DNA of 64,000 bases from Streptomyces sp. 2131.1 (GCF_900105515.1 NZ_FNSY01000001.1:1550001-1614000), one strand, 5' to 3'; shown: positions 8,335-17,559, counted from the stretch's first letter. The notes: generated by a model not told the origin, from the letters alone. Made by a program: numbers and translations.

Positions 8335-9004
8335 GGATGACCACCAGTTCCTCTGTGTCGTCGTGGGGGCCGACGAGGCCCTGCGCGCGCAGCCAGGGCA
8401 GCCGCTGGGTCATGACCGGGCCGAAGGGTACGAACGCCCGGCTCGCCACCGTGCAGCGCAGGCCGCTCGCGGTGAGCCGGTCCAGGGTTTGCTCCGTACC
8501 GCACAGGGCGGAGTGGACGAGGAGCAGCGCGCCGTTCGGGCGCAGGACGTCGTGGGCGCGGGCGCAGATGCGGTCCAGGGCCCGGCGGCCGCCGAGGCCG
8601 GCGTCCCAGGCGAGGTCGGGGCCGTGGCTGCGGGCGGTGCGGGTGTACGGGGCCGGGACGTACGGGGGGTTGCTGACGATCAGGTCGAAGCGGCGGGCGG
8701 CGACGGGGCCGGTGAGGTCGCCTCGCAGGACCCGGACGCGGTGGCCGGCGCGGGCGGCGTTCATACGGGCGGTCAGCACGGCCCGCCGTGAGATGTCGAT
8801 GGCGCAGACCCGGGCTCCGCTGCGGGCGGCGAGCAGGGCGAGCGCGCCGCTGCCGGTGCAGACGTCCAGGACGTCCATGCCGGCGTCGAGGCCCTCGGCC
8901 TGGAGGGCTCTCGCCAGCAGATGGGTGTCGGCCTGCGGCGCGTAGACCCCTGGCAGGGTCCACAGTCTGCCCAGATCGACGGGTGGTGCGGCGGCTGTCG
9001 TCAT
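8318..9004 (-). CDS. HemK-like class I SAM-dependent methyltransferase
   Basis: A 228-residue methyltransferase. The SAM-binding strand is VLDVCTGSGALALLAA (near residue 48) and the catalytic NPPY appears as IVSNPPYVPAPYT, the hallmark of N5-glutamine/N6-adenine type enzymes. It lacks the N-terminal helical domain of PrmC, so it is more likely to act on a small molecule or another protein than to be the housekeeping release-factor methylase. The start is the ATG at 9004; the frame stays open far upstream but that part is antisense to the SDR gene. It is coupled to the CDGSH gene. Confidence 0.82.
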   Translation of the reverse strand: MTTAAAPPVDLGRLWTLPGVYAPQADTHLLARALQAEGLDAGMDVLDVCTGSGALALLAARSGARVCAIDISRRAVLTARMNAARAGHRVRVLRGDLTGPVAARRFDLIVSNPPYVPAPYTRTARSHGPDLAWDAGLGGRRALDRICARAHDVLRPNGALLLVHSALCGTEQTLDRLTASGLRCTVASRAFVPFGPVMTQRLPWLRAQGLVGPHDDTEELVVIRAERP

Positions 9005-9298
9005 CCGGATCCTCCATGAGGGGGAAGGCGGGTCCTCGTCTCTCACCGGCGCGGGATCATCCCGTCCAGAGTGAACGGGCTCGCCGTCCACCGCGACTCG
9101 AACGGCGGTCTCCGGCCTCCTGCCCCGCCCCTGCGTCCGCATGCGGCAGGGCCCCGGGCAGTCCGGGTGCCTCCGCCGCCCGCCCGGCAGGGCCCGGGCC
9201 CGTCTCCCGCCGCTCCCGCCGCGCACATCCGGCACCCCCGGGTGACCATGGCCGGAACAGGGCCGTCTGGGCCCTCCCCGAGACCGTGAAGGAGTGCC

Positions 9299-10168
9299 GT
9301 GACCGACCGGAAGCACCTGCTGCGCGGCCGTACGGCCGTGGTGACGGGCGGGGCGCGCGGCCTCGGCAAGGCCGTGGCCCGGGAGCTGGCAACCCGGGGC
9401 GCCCGGGTGGCCCTGCTGGGCCTGGAGGAGGAGGCGCTCGCCCGGGTGGCGGGAACGCTCCCCGCGCCCTCCGGGCACTGGCACGTGGACGTCACCGACG
9501 ACGCGGCGATGGCCCGCGTCGCCGACGAGGTGCGCCGCCGTCTGGGCCCCGCCTCGATCGTCGTCGCCAACGCGGGCGTGGCCGAGGGCGGGCCGTTCGC
9601 GGACTCCGACCCCGAGAGCTGGCGGCGGGTGATCGAGGTCAACCTCGTCGGCAGCGCGGTCACCGCCCGGGTGTTCCTGCCGCAACTGCTGGACACCCAC
9701 GGGCACTACCTCCAGATCGCCTCCCTGGCCTCCATCGGGGCCGCGCCGATGATGAGCGCGTACTGCGCCTCCAAGGCGGGCGTGGAGTCCTTGTGCCACT
9801 CGCTGCGCGCGGAGATGGCCCCGCGCGGTGTGGGCGTGGGCATCGCGTATCTGAACTGGATCGACACCGACATGATCCGCGACGCCGACCGGTACCCCGT
9901 CCTGCGCGAACTGCGCGCCCACATGCCGCCGCCCGCCCGCAGGACCTACCCGGCGCCCCACGTGGCCCGTCGCCTGGTCGCCGCGATCGAGCGCCGGTCG
10001 CCGTCCGTGTACGTCCCCGGCTGGCTGCGCGGCGTCCAGGCGGTGCGCGCCGGGCTTCCGGGCGTGGTGGCCCTCGCGACGCGCAAGGAGCTGACCCGGT
10101 CGCAGTTCACGGCCACGGGCCTGCTGGGCGCGGGCGGCCGCGCCGCGGGGCCGGAGGACCCGGCCTGA
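9299..10168 (+). CDS. short-chain dehydrogenase/reductase
   Basis: A 289-residue classical SDR: TGGARGLG cofactor motif near residue 17, NAGVAEGG, and the catalytic YCASK with the preceding Ser in IASLASIG. An NAD(P)-dependent oxidation or reduction of an alcohol/ketone is expected, substrate unknown. The GTG start at 9299 has AAGGAG upstream. It ends 9 bp before the convergent phytoene-dehydrogenase-like gene. The extended C-terminus (VYVPGWLRGVQAVRAGLPG) resembles SDRs annotated as acting on lipids. Confidence 0.88.
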   Translation: MTDRKHLLRGRTAVVTGGARGLGKAVARELATRGARVALLGLEEEALARVAGTLPAPSGHWHVDVTDDAAMARVADEVRRRLGPASIVVANAGVAEGGPFADSDPESWRRVIEVNLVGSAVTARVFLPQLLDTHGHYLQIASLASIGAAPMMSAYCASKAGVESLCHSLRAEMAPRGVGVGIAYLNWIDTDMIRDADRYPVLRELRAHMPPPARRTYPAPHVARRLVAAIERRSPSVYVPGWLRGVQAVRAGLPGVVALATRKELTRSQFTATGLLGAGGRAAGPEDPA

Positions 10169-10176
10169 CCCGTGCG

Positions 10177-11739
10177 TCAGCGGCGCAGCCGCCTCCGCAT
10201 CGCCGCTCGCGCCGCGTTCGCCCCCGGCGCCCCGTGCACCCCGCCTCCCGGGTGCGCCGAGGCGGAGGCGAGGTACAGGCCCCTCACCGGAGTCTCGGGC
10301 CGCCCCGTGCCCGGGGTCGGGCGGAACACCAGTTGCTGGTGCGCCGATGCCGTACCGCCGTTGATCGCGCCCCCGGGCAGGTTGGCGTCCATGGATTCGA
10401 TGGTCGGGGGTGCCAGCAGGCGGCGCGCGGTGATGCGGGAGCGGAAGCCGGGCGCCCACCGCTCCACCTCGTGCTCCATGCGGTCGGCCATGGCCTCCTG
10501 CTCGCCCCGGTCCCAGCGCCCGGTCAGGCCGTCGTCCCCCGCGTCGCCCTTGATGCGGTGCGGGACATGGGTGTACGCCCAGGCGGCTTCGGTGCCGGCC
10601 GGTGAGCGGGTGGCGTCGGCGGTGCTCATCTGGCCGAAGAGGAGGAACGGCCGGTCCGGCACCTGGCCCATGGCGATCTGCGCCGCGAACCGGGTGAGGC
10701 CGTCGACGCCCTCCGCCAGGTGCACGGTGCCCGCCGTGGCGGCCGGGCGGGCGGTCCACGGCACCGGGCCGTTCAGCGCCCAGTCCACCTTGAACGTCGC
10801 GAAGTCCCACTGGAAGCGGCGCAGGTCGTCCAGGAGGCGGCCGGGCAGGTGCCGGGCGTCGACCAGCCGGGTGTAGAGCGCCGGGGCGGAGACGTCGGCG
10901 AGCACGGCGCGGGACGCGGGCACGGCCTCGCCCCTCGCGGTGCGTACGCCGACGGCTCGTCCGCCGCGTACGACGACCTCGGTGACCTGCTCACCGCAGC
11001 GGAGCACGCCGCCGTGCCGTTCGAGGCGCCGGACCAGGGCCCCCGTGAGCGCGCCCGCGCCCCCGACCGGCACCGGGAATCCGTAGGTCTGCCCGAGCAT
11101 GGACATCAGCCAGCCGAAGCCGCCGCTGCCCGCCGCCTCGGGGCCGAGGTCGGCGTGGAGGGCGCTGCCGGCGAGCAGCAGCCGGGCCGCCTCGCCGCCG
11201 AACCGCTCCTCGCCCAGCCGGCGTACGGGCAGCAGCATGGTCCGCGTCAGGCGCAGGCCCTCGGCGGCCCGGAGCCGGGCGGCGAGGCGAAGGCCGGAGC
11301 GTACCGGCGGGAAGGGGGTGAACAGCGCGCCCAGCACATCGCGGCGCACCCGGTCCCAGGTGGCGCACAGCTCCAGCCACGCCGCGCCGTCGCCATCGGC
11401 GAACGCGTCGAGGCCCGCCGCGGTGTCCCGCGCGTCGCTCTCCAGCACCGCGCACCGGCCGTCGGGCAGCGGGTGTGCCAGGACGCGGGGCGCCCGTGCC
11501 CAGCGCAGCCCCTCCGCCCCGAGGTCGAGCCCGCCGAGGACCGGCGAGGCCGCCGCGAGCGGGTAGAACGCGCTGAACAGGTCGGTGACGTAGTCGGGGT
11601 GCACGCCGCGGTCGCTGCGGACGGCGCCGCCGGGCTCCGGCTGCGCCTCCAGCACCTCCACGCTCCACCCAGCGGCGGCGAGGAGGTTGGCCGCGACGAG
11701 CCCGTTGGGCCCCGCGCCGATGACCACGGCGTCCGGCAT
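10177..11739 (-). CDS. phytoene dehydrogenase-like FAD oxidoreductase
   Basis: A 520-residue NAD(P)/FAD-binding protein of the CrtI/FixC superfamily. The N-terminal dinucleotide fold is VVIGAGPNGLVAANLLAAAGWSVEVLEA; the C-terminus has LYLASASAHPGGGVHGAPGANAARAA, the FAD-closing motif typical of phytoene dehydrogenase-like proteins. No other carotenoid gene is nearby, so desaturation of phytoene is unlikely; oxidation of a lipid or isoprenoid is more plausible. It is the last gene of an apparent three-gene operon with the SRPBCC protein (39 bp upstream) and the alkylsulfatase. Confidence 0.85.
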   Translation of the reverse strand: MPDAVVIGAGPNGLVAANLLAAAGWSVEVLEAQPEPGGAVRSDRGVHPDYVTDLFSAFYPLAAASPVLGGLDLGAEGLRWARAPRVLAHPLPDGRCAVLESDARDTAAGLDAFADGDGAAWLELCATWDRVRRDVLGALFTPFPPVRSGLRLAARLRAAEGLRLTRTMLLPVRRLGEERFGGEAARLLLAGSALHADLGPEAAGSGGFGWLMSMLGQTYGFPVPVGGAGALTGALVRRLERHGGVLRCGEQVTEVVVRGGRAVGVRTARGEAVPASRAVLADVSAPALYTRLVDARHLPGRLLDDLRRFQWDFATFKVDWALNGPVPWTARPAATAGTVHLAEGVDGLTRFAAQIAMGQVPDRPFLLFGQMSTADATRSPAGTEAAWAYTHVPHRIKGDAGDDGLTGRWDRGEQEAMADRMEHEVERWAPGFRSRITARRLLAPPTIESMDANLPGGAINGGTASAHQQLVFRPTPGTGRPETPVRGLYLASASAHPGGGVHGAPGANAARAAMRRRLRR

Positions 11740-11778
11740 CTGTGCCTCCAGGTTCGGGAGCCGAGAAGGTGTGCCCGG

Positions 11779-12234
11779 TCAGACCGCTTCGCGCGCGCCC
11801 TTCGGGGCCGACTCGACGGTCTGGGCCAGGCGGGCGAGCACACTGCGGTGGCGGAGCTGGATCACGGCGTCGACGACCGTGTTGTGGAGCTTCCCGGCCG
11901 GTCCGCGCAGGGGATGTTCGTCCAGCGTCACCAGGGCGTTGTCGCCCCACCGCCGGATCTCCAGGGCGATCCGGGCGGTGCCGATCCGGCCGCTGTCGGC
12001 CTCCAGTTCCAGCACGTGCGGGGCCTCGCACCGCCGGACGGTGGTCCGCCCCTGCACGGACCACCGGCCGATTCCCAGGGCGTACGTGAGGCTGGAGCCG
12101 ACCTCCGGCCAGCTTCCGTTCCGCGGGCGGGAGTCGGAGGTGCCGACCACCCAGTCGCTGTAGCGCGAGGGGTCCGCGAGGACCCTCCACACGTCCGCCA
12201 CCGAGGCTTCGATCATGCGGTGCCGTACCGCCAT
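11779..12234 (-). CDS. SRPBCC family protein
   Basis: A 151-residue START/Bet v1-like protein. The opening MAVRHRMIEASVADVWRVLADPSRYSDWVVG is the standard SRPBCC start, and a long C-terminal helix closes the hydrophobic cavity. Such proteins bind hydrophobic ligands or act as cyclases/hydratases. It lies between the alkylsulfatase (32 bp upstream) and the FAD oxidoreductase (39 bp downstream), all on the minus strand, which suggests that the three act on one lipophilic compound. The ATG at 12234 is preceded by a GGAGGA-type ribosome site. Confidence 0.85.
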   Translation of the reverse strand: MAVRHRMIEASVADVWRVLADPSRYSDWVVGTSDSRPRNGSWPEVGSSLTYALGIGRWSVQGRTTVRRCEAPHVLELEADSGRIGTARIALEIRRWGDNALVTLDEHPLRGPAGKLHNTVVDAVIQLRHRSVLARLAQTVESAPKGAREAV

Positions 12235-12266
12235 GGGGTCCTCCAGTGCTCGTGGGTCCGGGCCGT

Positions 12267-14162
12267 TCAGGGGGTGACGATGGCGAAGTCCGGGTCCGGG
12301 TCGTCGAGATAACCCAGGAGTTCGGTCAGCAGGGCGGCCTCCCCGACGAGTTCGACGCCGGGCCGCGCCGCCAGGTCCTCGGGCGGCACCGCGCCCGTCA
12401 GGACGTCCCGCAGGTCGGCCTCCGCGAGCGCGACGACGAGGCCGGGATCGCCCGCGGCCGGACCGGGGCCCACGACGTGGATGAGGACTCCGTTGCGCAG
12501 CCGCATCGTGAGGGGTTCGCCGCCGTGGATGTCCCAGCGGACGGTGATGTCCGCGTCCCAGGCGCGGGGGCCGTCGATCCGGATGGCGACCGAGTCCACC
12601 AGCTGGTCCAGGGTGAGGGCCGCCAGGACGTCGGGCGACGCGGTGGTGGTCGGGGTGCCGAGGCTGCCGTGGCGGAGTTCCCTGGCGCCCATCAGGTAGA
12701 CGTTGCGCCAGGTCCCGTTCTCGCTGCCGTAGCCGAGCTGTTCCAGCGCGTCGGCCTGGAGGGCGCGCGCCGCCGTGTTCTCCGGGTCCGCGAACACCAC
12801 GTGGTTGACGACCTCCACCACCCAGCGGTAGTCGCCGTCGTCGAAGGACTGCCCGGCCCTGCGCAGGACTTCGTCGGGTCCGCCCATGAACTCCACGTAC
12901 CGCCGGGCCGCTTCGGCCGGCGGGTGCTGCCACAGGTGCGCCGGGTTGCCGTCGTACCAGCCGAGGTAACGCTGGTAGACCGCCTTGGCGTTGTGGCTGA
13001 CGGAGCCGTAGTAGCCGTGCGTGTGCCAGACCCTCTCCAGCGCGGGCGGCATCTCGATCCGTTCGGCGATCTCCGGCGCGGTGAGGCCCTGGTTGAGCAT
13101 GCGCAGGACCTGGTCGTGGAGATACGCGTACAGGTCGCGCTGCTCCGTGAGGAAGGTGATCACGCGCTCCCGGCCGTGGACGGGCCAGTGGTGGGAGGCG
13201 AAGGCGACGTCCGACAGCTCCCCGAAGAGGTTGACCGACTCGGTGAGGTACGTGGACCAGACGTGCGGGTCGCGGACCTCGGCGCCGCGCAGGGTCAGCA
13301 GATTGTGCAGGTTGTGCGTGGCGTTCTCCGCCATGCACAGGGCGGAGAAGTCGGGGAAGTGGATGTTCAGCTCGGCCGGTGCCTCGGTGCCGGGGGTGAG
13401 CTGGAAGACCATGCGGATGCCGTCGACGGTCTCCGTCTGGCCGGTGCGGGTGATGTCGAGGGTCGGCGGGATCAGTCCGGGCGAGCCCGTCGAGACACCC
13501 TGTCCGAGCCCGGCGCCGATCTGCCCCCGCGGCCCCTTCGGAAGAGCGGCGCCGTACATGTAGGCGGCGCGCCTGCTCATCGCCGTACCGGCGTAGACGT
13601 TCTCGCTGACGGCGTGGGCCAGGAAGCCGTGCGGGGCGAGCACGGGGACTCCGCCCGCGACGTCCTCGTCGCTCAGCACGCCGCGCACTCCGCCGAAGTG
13701 GTCGACGTGGCTGTGGGTGTAGAGCACGCCCGTGACGGGCCGCTCGCCCCGGTGGGAGCGGTACAGGGCGAGACCGGCGGCGGCCGTCGGCGCACACACC
13801 AGGGGGTCGATGACGAGGACGCCGCGTTCCCCCTCGACGATCGTCATGTTGGACAGGTCGAAGCCGCGTACCTGGTAGATGCCCTCGGTCACCTCGAACA
13901 GGCCGTGCTCGGAGCACAGCCTGCTCTGCCGCCACAGGCTCGGGTTGGCGGTGTCCGGGCATTCCTGGTCGAGGAATCCGTACGCCTCCAGGTCCCACAC
14001 GGCACTGCCCGTCGCGTCACGTATCAGGGGGTCCTGTGCGGTCCCCATGAACCCGCGCCGGGCGTCCTCCAGGTCCTGGGTGTCGCCGAAGGGGTAGTCG
14101 CGCCGGACCGCCTGGTTGGCCCGGGCCACGGCCTGCGCGGCGGGCTTGGCGTCCTGCGGCAT
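12267..14162 (-). CDS. alkyl sulfatase / MBL-fold hydrolase (SdsA/BDS1-like)
   Basis: A 631-residue member of the type III (zinc) alkylsulfatases, which cut alkyl sulfate esters such as SDS into alcohol and sulfate. The zinc motif THSHVDH carries His150, His152, Asp154 and His155; AENATHNLHNLLTLRGA is another family signature. The C-terminal 130 residues resemble the SCP2-like sterol-carrier domain found in this family. There is no clear signal peptide, unlike Pseudomonas SdsA1. It begins the three-gene minus-strand operon. It releases sulfate, and a sulfur-handling module begins immediately on the other side. Confidence 0.9.
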   Translation of the reverse strand: MPQDAKPAAQAVARANQAVRRDYPFGDTQDLEDARRGFMGTAQDPLIRDATGSAVWDLEAYGFLDQECPDTANPSLWRQSRLCSEHGLFEVTEGIYQVRGFDLSNMTIVEGERGVLVIDPLVCAPTAAAGLALYRSHRGERPVTGVLYTHSHVDHFGGVRGVLSDEDVAGGVPVLAPHGFLAHAVSENVYAGTAMSRRAAYMYGAALPKGPRGQIGAGLGQGVSTGSPGLIPPTLDITRTGQTETVDGIRMVFQLTPGTEAPAELNIHFPDFSALCMAENATHNLHNLLTLRGAEVRDPHVWSTYLTESVNLFGELSDVAFASHHWPVHGRERVITFLTEQRDLYAYLHDQVLRMLNQGLTAPEIAERIEMPPALERVWHTHGYYGSVSHNAKAVYQRYLGWYDGNPAHLWQHPPAEAARRYVEFMGGPDEVLRRAGQSFDDGDYRWVVEVVNHVVFADPENTAARALQADALEQLGYGSENGTWRNVYLMGARELRHGSLGTPTTTASPDVLAALTLDQLVDSVAIRIDGPRAWDADITVRWDIHGGEPLTMRLRNGVLIHVVGPGPAAGDPGLVVALAEADLRDVLTGAVPPEDLAARPGVELVGEAALLTELLGYLDDPDPDFAIVTP

Positions 14163-14302
14163 GTCGGTCTCCCTCGCGGCGTTCGGACCGGATGTCCCGG
14201 GCCCCGGGCACAGCCACCCTCACCCGGCGTACGGGCCCCCACAAGCGGGCGTACGCCGTACGGGGAGGCCGGGGGGGGCGAGGGCGCCGAACGCGCTAGG
14301 AT

Positions 14303-14612
<310 letters not shown>

Positions 14613-14627
14613 GGGGCGCCGTCGCCG

Positions 14628-15371
14628 TCACCTCAGCGCGTCGACGAGCATGAACGCGGCGACCGCGAGCAGCACCCAGGCGAACAGCCGCTGGAGCCCG
14701 CTCCCGGACACCCGAGCCGCCAGGCGCTTCCCGTCCCAGGCACCGAGGATCGCGGCGGCGGTGAACGGGGCCGTCGCCGCCCAGTCCATGCCCGCGGCGC
14801 CGCCGGATCGGGTGACCAGGGACGTCAGCGAGTTGACGGTGATGACCAGGAGGCTCGTCCCGACGGCGGCCTGCATCTCGAAGGCCAGGACGGTCACCAG
14901 CGCGGGGACGGCCAGGAAGCCGCCGCCCACGCCGAGCAGCCCGGTCACCGCGCCGAGGCCCGCCCCCGCTCCCCCGGCCCGCAACGGCCGCACCCCGCCC
15001 CGCGCCCGCTCGGGGCCGGGGCGCAGCATGCGGACCGCGGCGAGGGCGGCGATCACGGCGAAGGCCGCGGTGAGGACGGCCTGCGGGAGCCGGGTCGCGG
15101 CCAGCCCCGCCGCCGCCGCGGGGACCACGCCCGCCGCGGCGAACGCGGCCCCGGCCCTCCAGCGGACGTGTCCGGCGCGGGCGTGCGCGTACAGGGCGGT
15201 CGCGGAGGTGGCGGTGACGATGAACAGGCTCGCGGTGGTCGCCGCGGCCGGGCTCAGGCCGAGCAGGTAGATCAGGGCGGGGATCGCCAGTACGCTGCCG
15301 CCCCCGCCGAGCGCCCCGAGCGCGAGGCCGACCACGGCCCCGGCAGCCAGGGCGAGGATCAGCACGCTCAC
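14628..15371 (-). CDS. TauE/SafE family sulfite/organosulfonate exporter
   Basis: A 247-residue integral membrane protein with about eight hydrophobic helices in two halves, each beginning with a Gly-rich turn (GALGGGGSVLAIPALIYLLG and GLLGVGGGFLAVPALV), the TauE/SafE signature. It probably exports sulfite or a related sulfur oxyanion. The GTG at 15371 overlaps the stop of the CstB-like gene (GTGA, 15368-15371), so it should be translationally coupled to it. Sulfite is the expected product of the upstream persulfide dioxygenase, making export the logical next step. Confidence 0.88.
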   Translation of the reverse strand: MSVLILALAAGAVVGLALGALGGGGSVLAIPALIYLLGLSPAAATTASLFIVTATSATALYAHARAGHVRWRAGAAFAAAGVVPAAAAGLAATRLPQAVLTAAFAVIAALAAVRMLRPGPERARGGVRPLRAGGAGAGLGAVTGLLGVGGGFLAVPALVTVLAFEMQAAVGTSLLVITVNSLTSLVTRSGGAAGMDWAATAPFTAAAILGAWDGKRLAARVSGSGLQRLFAWVLLAVAAFMLVDALR

Positions 15372-16759
15372 GCCCCGGGACCGCCGGTCCCGCCCGCGTT
15401 GCGCGTCACCGTCAGGCCCGCCCTCCGGGCCCCCTCGAAGCCGTCGTCGACGGCGACGACCGCGCGGCCCTCCGCGTCGAGCAGGGAGGCGGCGATCGCC
15501 GCGCGCATCCCGCCGGCGCAGTGCACCCACACCTCGCCGTCAGGCACCTCGGCGGAGCGCTCGTGCAGCTCGTGGACGGGTATGTGCACGGAGCCCCGCA
15601 GGTATCCCTCGGCCCGCTCCGAGTCGCGGCGCACATCGAGCACCACGACCGGCTCGCCGCGCTCCCGGGCCCGTTTCAGGGCGGCGAAGTCGGTCCGGGG
15701 GAAGGAGCGGGGCTCCTCCCCGGCGCGGAGCCAGGTGTCCGGTCCGCCCGTGGCGGCGGCGGCCGGGCGGTCGATGCCGACCCGGACCAGCTCCCGCTGG
15801 GCGTCTGCGAGCTGCTCGGCGGTCGCGGCGAGGAGGGTCACCGGCTTGCCCCACGGGATCAGCCAGGCCAGGTACGTGGCGAGCTTGCCCTCGCCCTCGA
15901 AGTTGAACGTGCCCGCCACGTGCCCCTCGGCAAACGCGGTACGGCTGCGCAGGTCGACGACCCACTCGCCGGCGGCCAGGCGCTGCGCGATCTCCTCCGC
16001 GTCGGCGGTCCCCGGCGGGGTCAGGTCCACGGGGGCCGGGCCGCCGGCATTGAGGGGCGCCATGTGCGCGTAGTACGCGGGGACGTCCTCCAGACCGGCG
16101 AGCAGCCCCGCCACGAAGGTGTCGACGTCCTGAGTCAGTGCGTCGTTGCCCGCCCGCTCCGCGCCGATGGTCGTGGTGTCGCCCTCGCTCTGCGCGGAGG
16201 AGCAGAAGCTGCCGAAGCCGTGCGTGGGCAGGACCCGGACGTCGTCGGAGAGCTCCCCGGCGAGCCGGTGGGCGGAGGCGTGCTGAGCCCTGGCCAGCCG
16301 CTCGGTCAGCCGGGGCTCGACGAGGTCGGGGCGGCCGACCGTGCCGATGAGCAGCGAGCCGCCGGTGAACGCGGCGGTCTCCCGCCCGTCCTCGGCGAGC
16401 ACGTACGAGGTGTGGTGCGGTGTGTGCCCGGGGGTGGCCAGGGCCCTCAGCTCCAGGCCCGCGTCCACCGCGAACCGGTCGCCGTCCGCGACGGGGACCC
16501 GGGCGAAGGCGACCCGGGCCGCGGCGGGCACCAGGTACCGGGCGCCGGTCAGCCGGGCCAGCTCCAGGCCGCCGGTGACGTAGTCGTTGTGTACGTGGGT
16601 CTCCACCACGTACCCGATCCGCACGCCCCGTGCGGCCGCCGCCGCGAGGACCCGCTCCACGTCGCGCGGAGGATCGACGACGACGGCCGTCGCCCTCCCA
16701 CCGGCCAGATAGCTGCGATTGCCCAGGCCCTCGGTCTCCAGGGTGTCCACGAAGAACAC
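15368..16759 (-). CDS. cstB: CstB-like persulfide dioxygenase-rhodanese fusion
   Basis: A 463-residue protein with an N-terminal metallo-beta-lactamase domain and two rhodanese domains. The metal motif THVHNDYVTGG has His55, His57 and Asp59, and TPGHTPHH supplies another His. The middle rhodanese domain has no catalytic Cys, while the C-terminal one has WVHCAGGMRA. This layout matches CstB, which converts low-molecular-weight persulfides to thiosulfate or sulfite. Where ETHE1-type enzymes have a metal-binding Asp (TGD), this protein reads TGGS. The GTG at 16759 has a strong AAGGAGGGG ribosome site. Two CstR-type operators lie upstream and the exporter gene is coupled downstream. Confidence 0.87.
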   Translation of the reverse strand: MFFVDTLETEGLGNRSYLAGGRATAVVVDPPRDVERVLAAAAARGVRIGYVVETHVHNDYVTGGLELARLTGARYLVPAAARVAFARVPVADGDRFAVDAGLELRALATPGHTPHHTSYVLAEDGRETAAFTGGSLLIGTVGRPDLVEPRLTERLARAQHASAHRLAGELSDDVRVLPTHGFGSFCSSAQSEGDTTTIGAERAGNDALTQDVDTFVAGLLAGLEDVPAYYAHMAPLNAGGPAPVDLTPPGTADAEEIAQRLAAGEWVVDLRSRTAFAEGHVAGTFNFEGEGKLATYLAWLIPWGKPVTLLAATAEQLADAQRELVRVGIDRPAAAATGGPDTWLRAGEEPRSFPRTDFAALKRARERGEPVVVLDVRRDSERAEGYLRGSVHIPVHELHERSAEVPDGEVWVHCAGGMRAAIAASLLDAEGRAVVAVDDGFEGARRAGLTVTRNAGGTGGPGA

Positions 16760-16788
16760 GGTCGATCCCCTCCTTCACATGCGGCTCA

Positions 16789-16804
16789 TTACCCCGGGGG
16801 GTAT
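16789..16804. promoter_or_regulatory. CstR-type operator, promoter-proximal copy
   Basis: TTACCC-CGGG-GGGTAT, one mismatch from the perfect ATACCC-N4-GGGTAT operator at 14303. It lies 30 bp upstream of the CstB-like start codon. Confidence 0.8.
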
Positions 16805-16826
16805 CCGGGCTTCCACCGTAACAGAG

Positions 16827-16842
16827 ATACCCCCCAGGGTAT
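16827..16842. promoter_or_regulatory. CstR-type operator, distal copy
   Basis: ATACCC-CCCA-GGGTAT, with both half-sites exact. Its centre is 38 bp from that of the neighbouring operator. Tandem operators before the persulfide operon would allow tight repression by the tetrameric repressor. Confidence 0.82.
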
Positions 16843-16885
16843 TTTTCCGGCCGCAGGTGCCCCCTGGTACGGGCACCGCCCGGCT

Positions 16886-17527
16886 CTACGCCTTGCGGGC
16901 GAGCAGATGCACTTCCTGGAACTGGCGCCGGTCGTCCGGCCGGGGCTCCCGGACCAGGCGGGCCGTCTCGGCCAGGCCCTCGGCCCGCAGCAGTCCGGCG
17001 AGGTGGTCGGGCGACCAGCGGTAGGCCGTCGCGACGGCGTGGTCGAAGGACTGCGTGGGGTGCGCGGGGCCGTCGGTCGCGGAGAAGCCGATCAGGAGAT
17101 GGCCGCCGGGTGCGAGTACGCGGCCGAACTCGGCCAGGATCGGCGGGAGTCCGGCAGGCGGTGTGTGGATGACGGACCACCGCGACAGCACACCGTCCAG
17201 CGCGCCGTCGGCGAGGTCGAGTGCGCCCATCTCCCCCACGTCGAACCGCAGTTCCGGGCAGGCCCGGCGGGCGAGCTCGACCATCGCGGCAGAGGCGTCG
17301 ACGCCGAACGCGTCGAGCCCCAGGCGGGCCAGGTACGCGGTGACATGACCGGGCCCGCACCCGAGGTCCGCCACCCGTCCGCCCTCGCCGACGGACTCCG
17401 CGAAGGCGTCGAGCATCGCGCGGTCCAGCGGGCTGTCGCGCAACGAGTCACTGAAGAGCCGCGCGTACAGGTCCGCGGCCTCGTCGTAGGCGGCACGGGT
17501 GACGGTGAGGGCATCGTGTTCGACCAT
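16886..17527 (-). CDS. class I SAM-dependent methyltransferase
   Basis: A 213-residue methyltransferase of the Methyltransf_11/25 kind. Motif I is VADLGCGPGHVTAYLARLG (near residue 52), the acidic residue binding the ribose is in FGVDASAAMV, and the post-motif LSRWSVIHTPP follows. No substrate signature is recognisable. The gene ends 127 bp before the CstB-like start and is on the same strand, but operators between them indicate a separate transcript. Spacing to the GNAT gene downstream of it on the map is 32 bp, so these two may be cotranscribed. Confidence 0.85.
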   Translation of the reverse strand: MVEHDALTVTRAAYDEAADLYARLFSDSLRDSPLDRAMLDAFAESVGEGGRVADLGCGPGHVTAYLARLGLDAFGVDASAAMVELARRACPELRFDVGEMGALDLADGALDGVLSRWSVIHTPPAGLPPILAEFGRVLAPGGHLLIGFSATDGPAHPTQSFDHAVATAYRWSPDHLAGLLRAEGLAETARLVREPRPDDRRQFQEVHLLARKA

Positions 17528-17559
17528 GCCGGCGACAGTAGCGCCCGCGCCGGAGACCG

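Noticed and set aside
9005..10810. Long minus-strand open frame continuing upstream from the HemK-like methyltransferase, giving over 800 codons
   Set aside because: It runs antisense to the SDR and has low-complexity Arg/Gly/Pro composition. The methyltransferase domain begins at ATG 9004.
10177..11739. Carotenoid biosynthesis gene crtI
   Set aside because: The family fold matches, but there are no crtE/B/Y partners in view and the SRPBCC and sulfatase neighbours point to another substrate.
12235..13998. Minus-strand frame overlapping the alkylsulfatase and continuous with the SRPBCC gene
   Set aside because: Arg/Pro/Gly-rich translation typical of an alternative frame in high-GC DNA; the alkylsulfatase motifs lie in the other frame.
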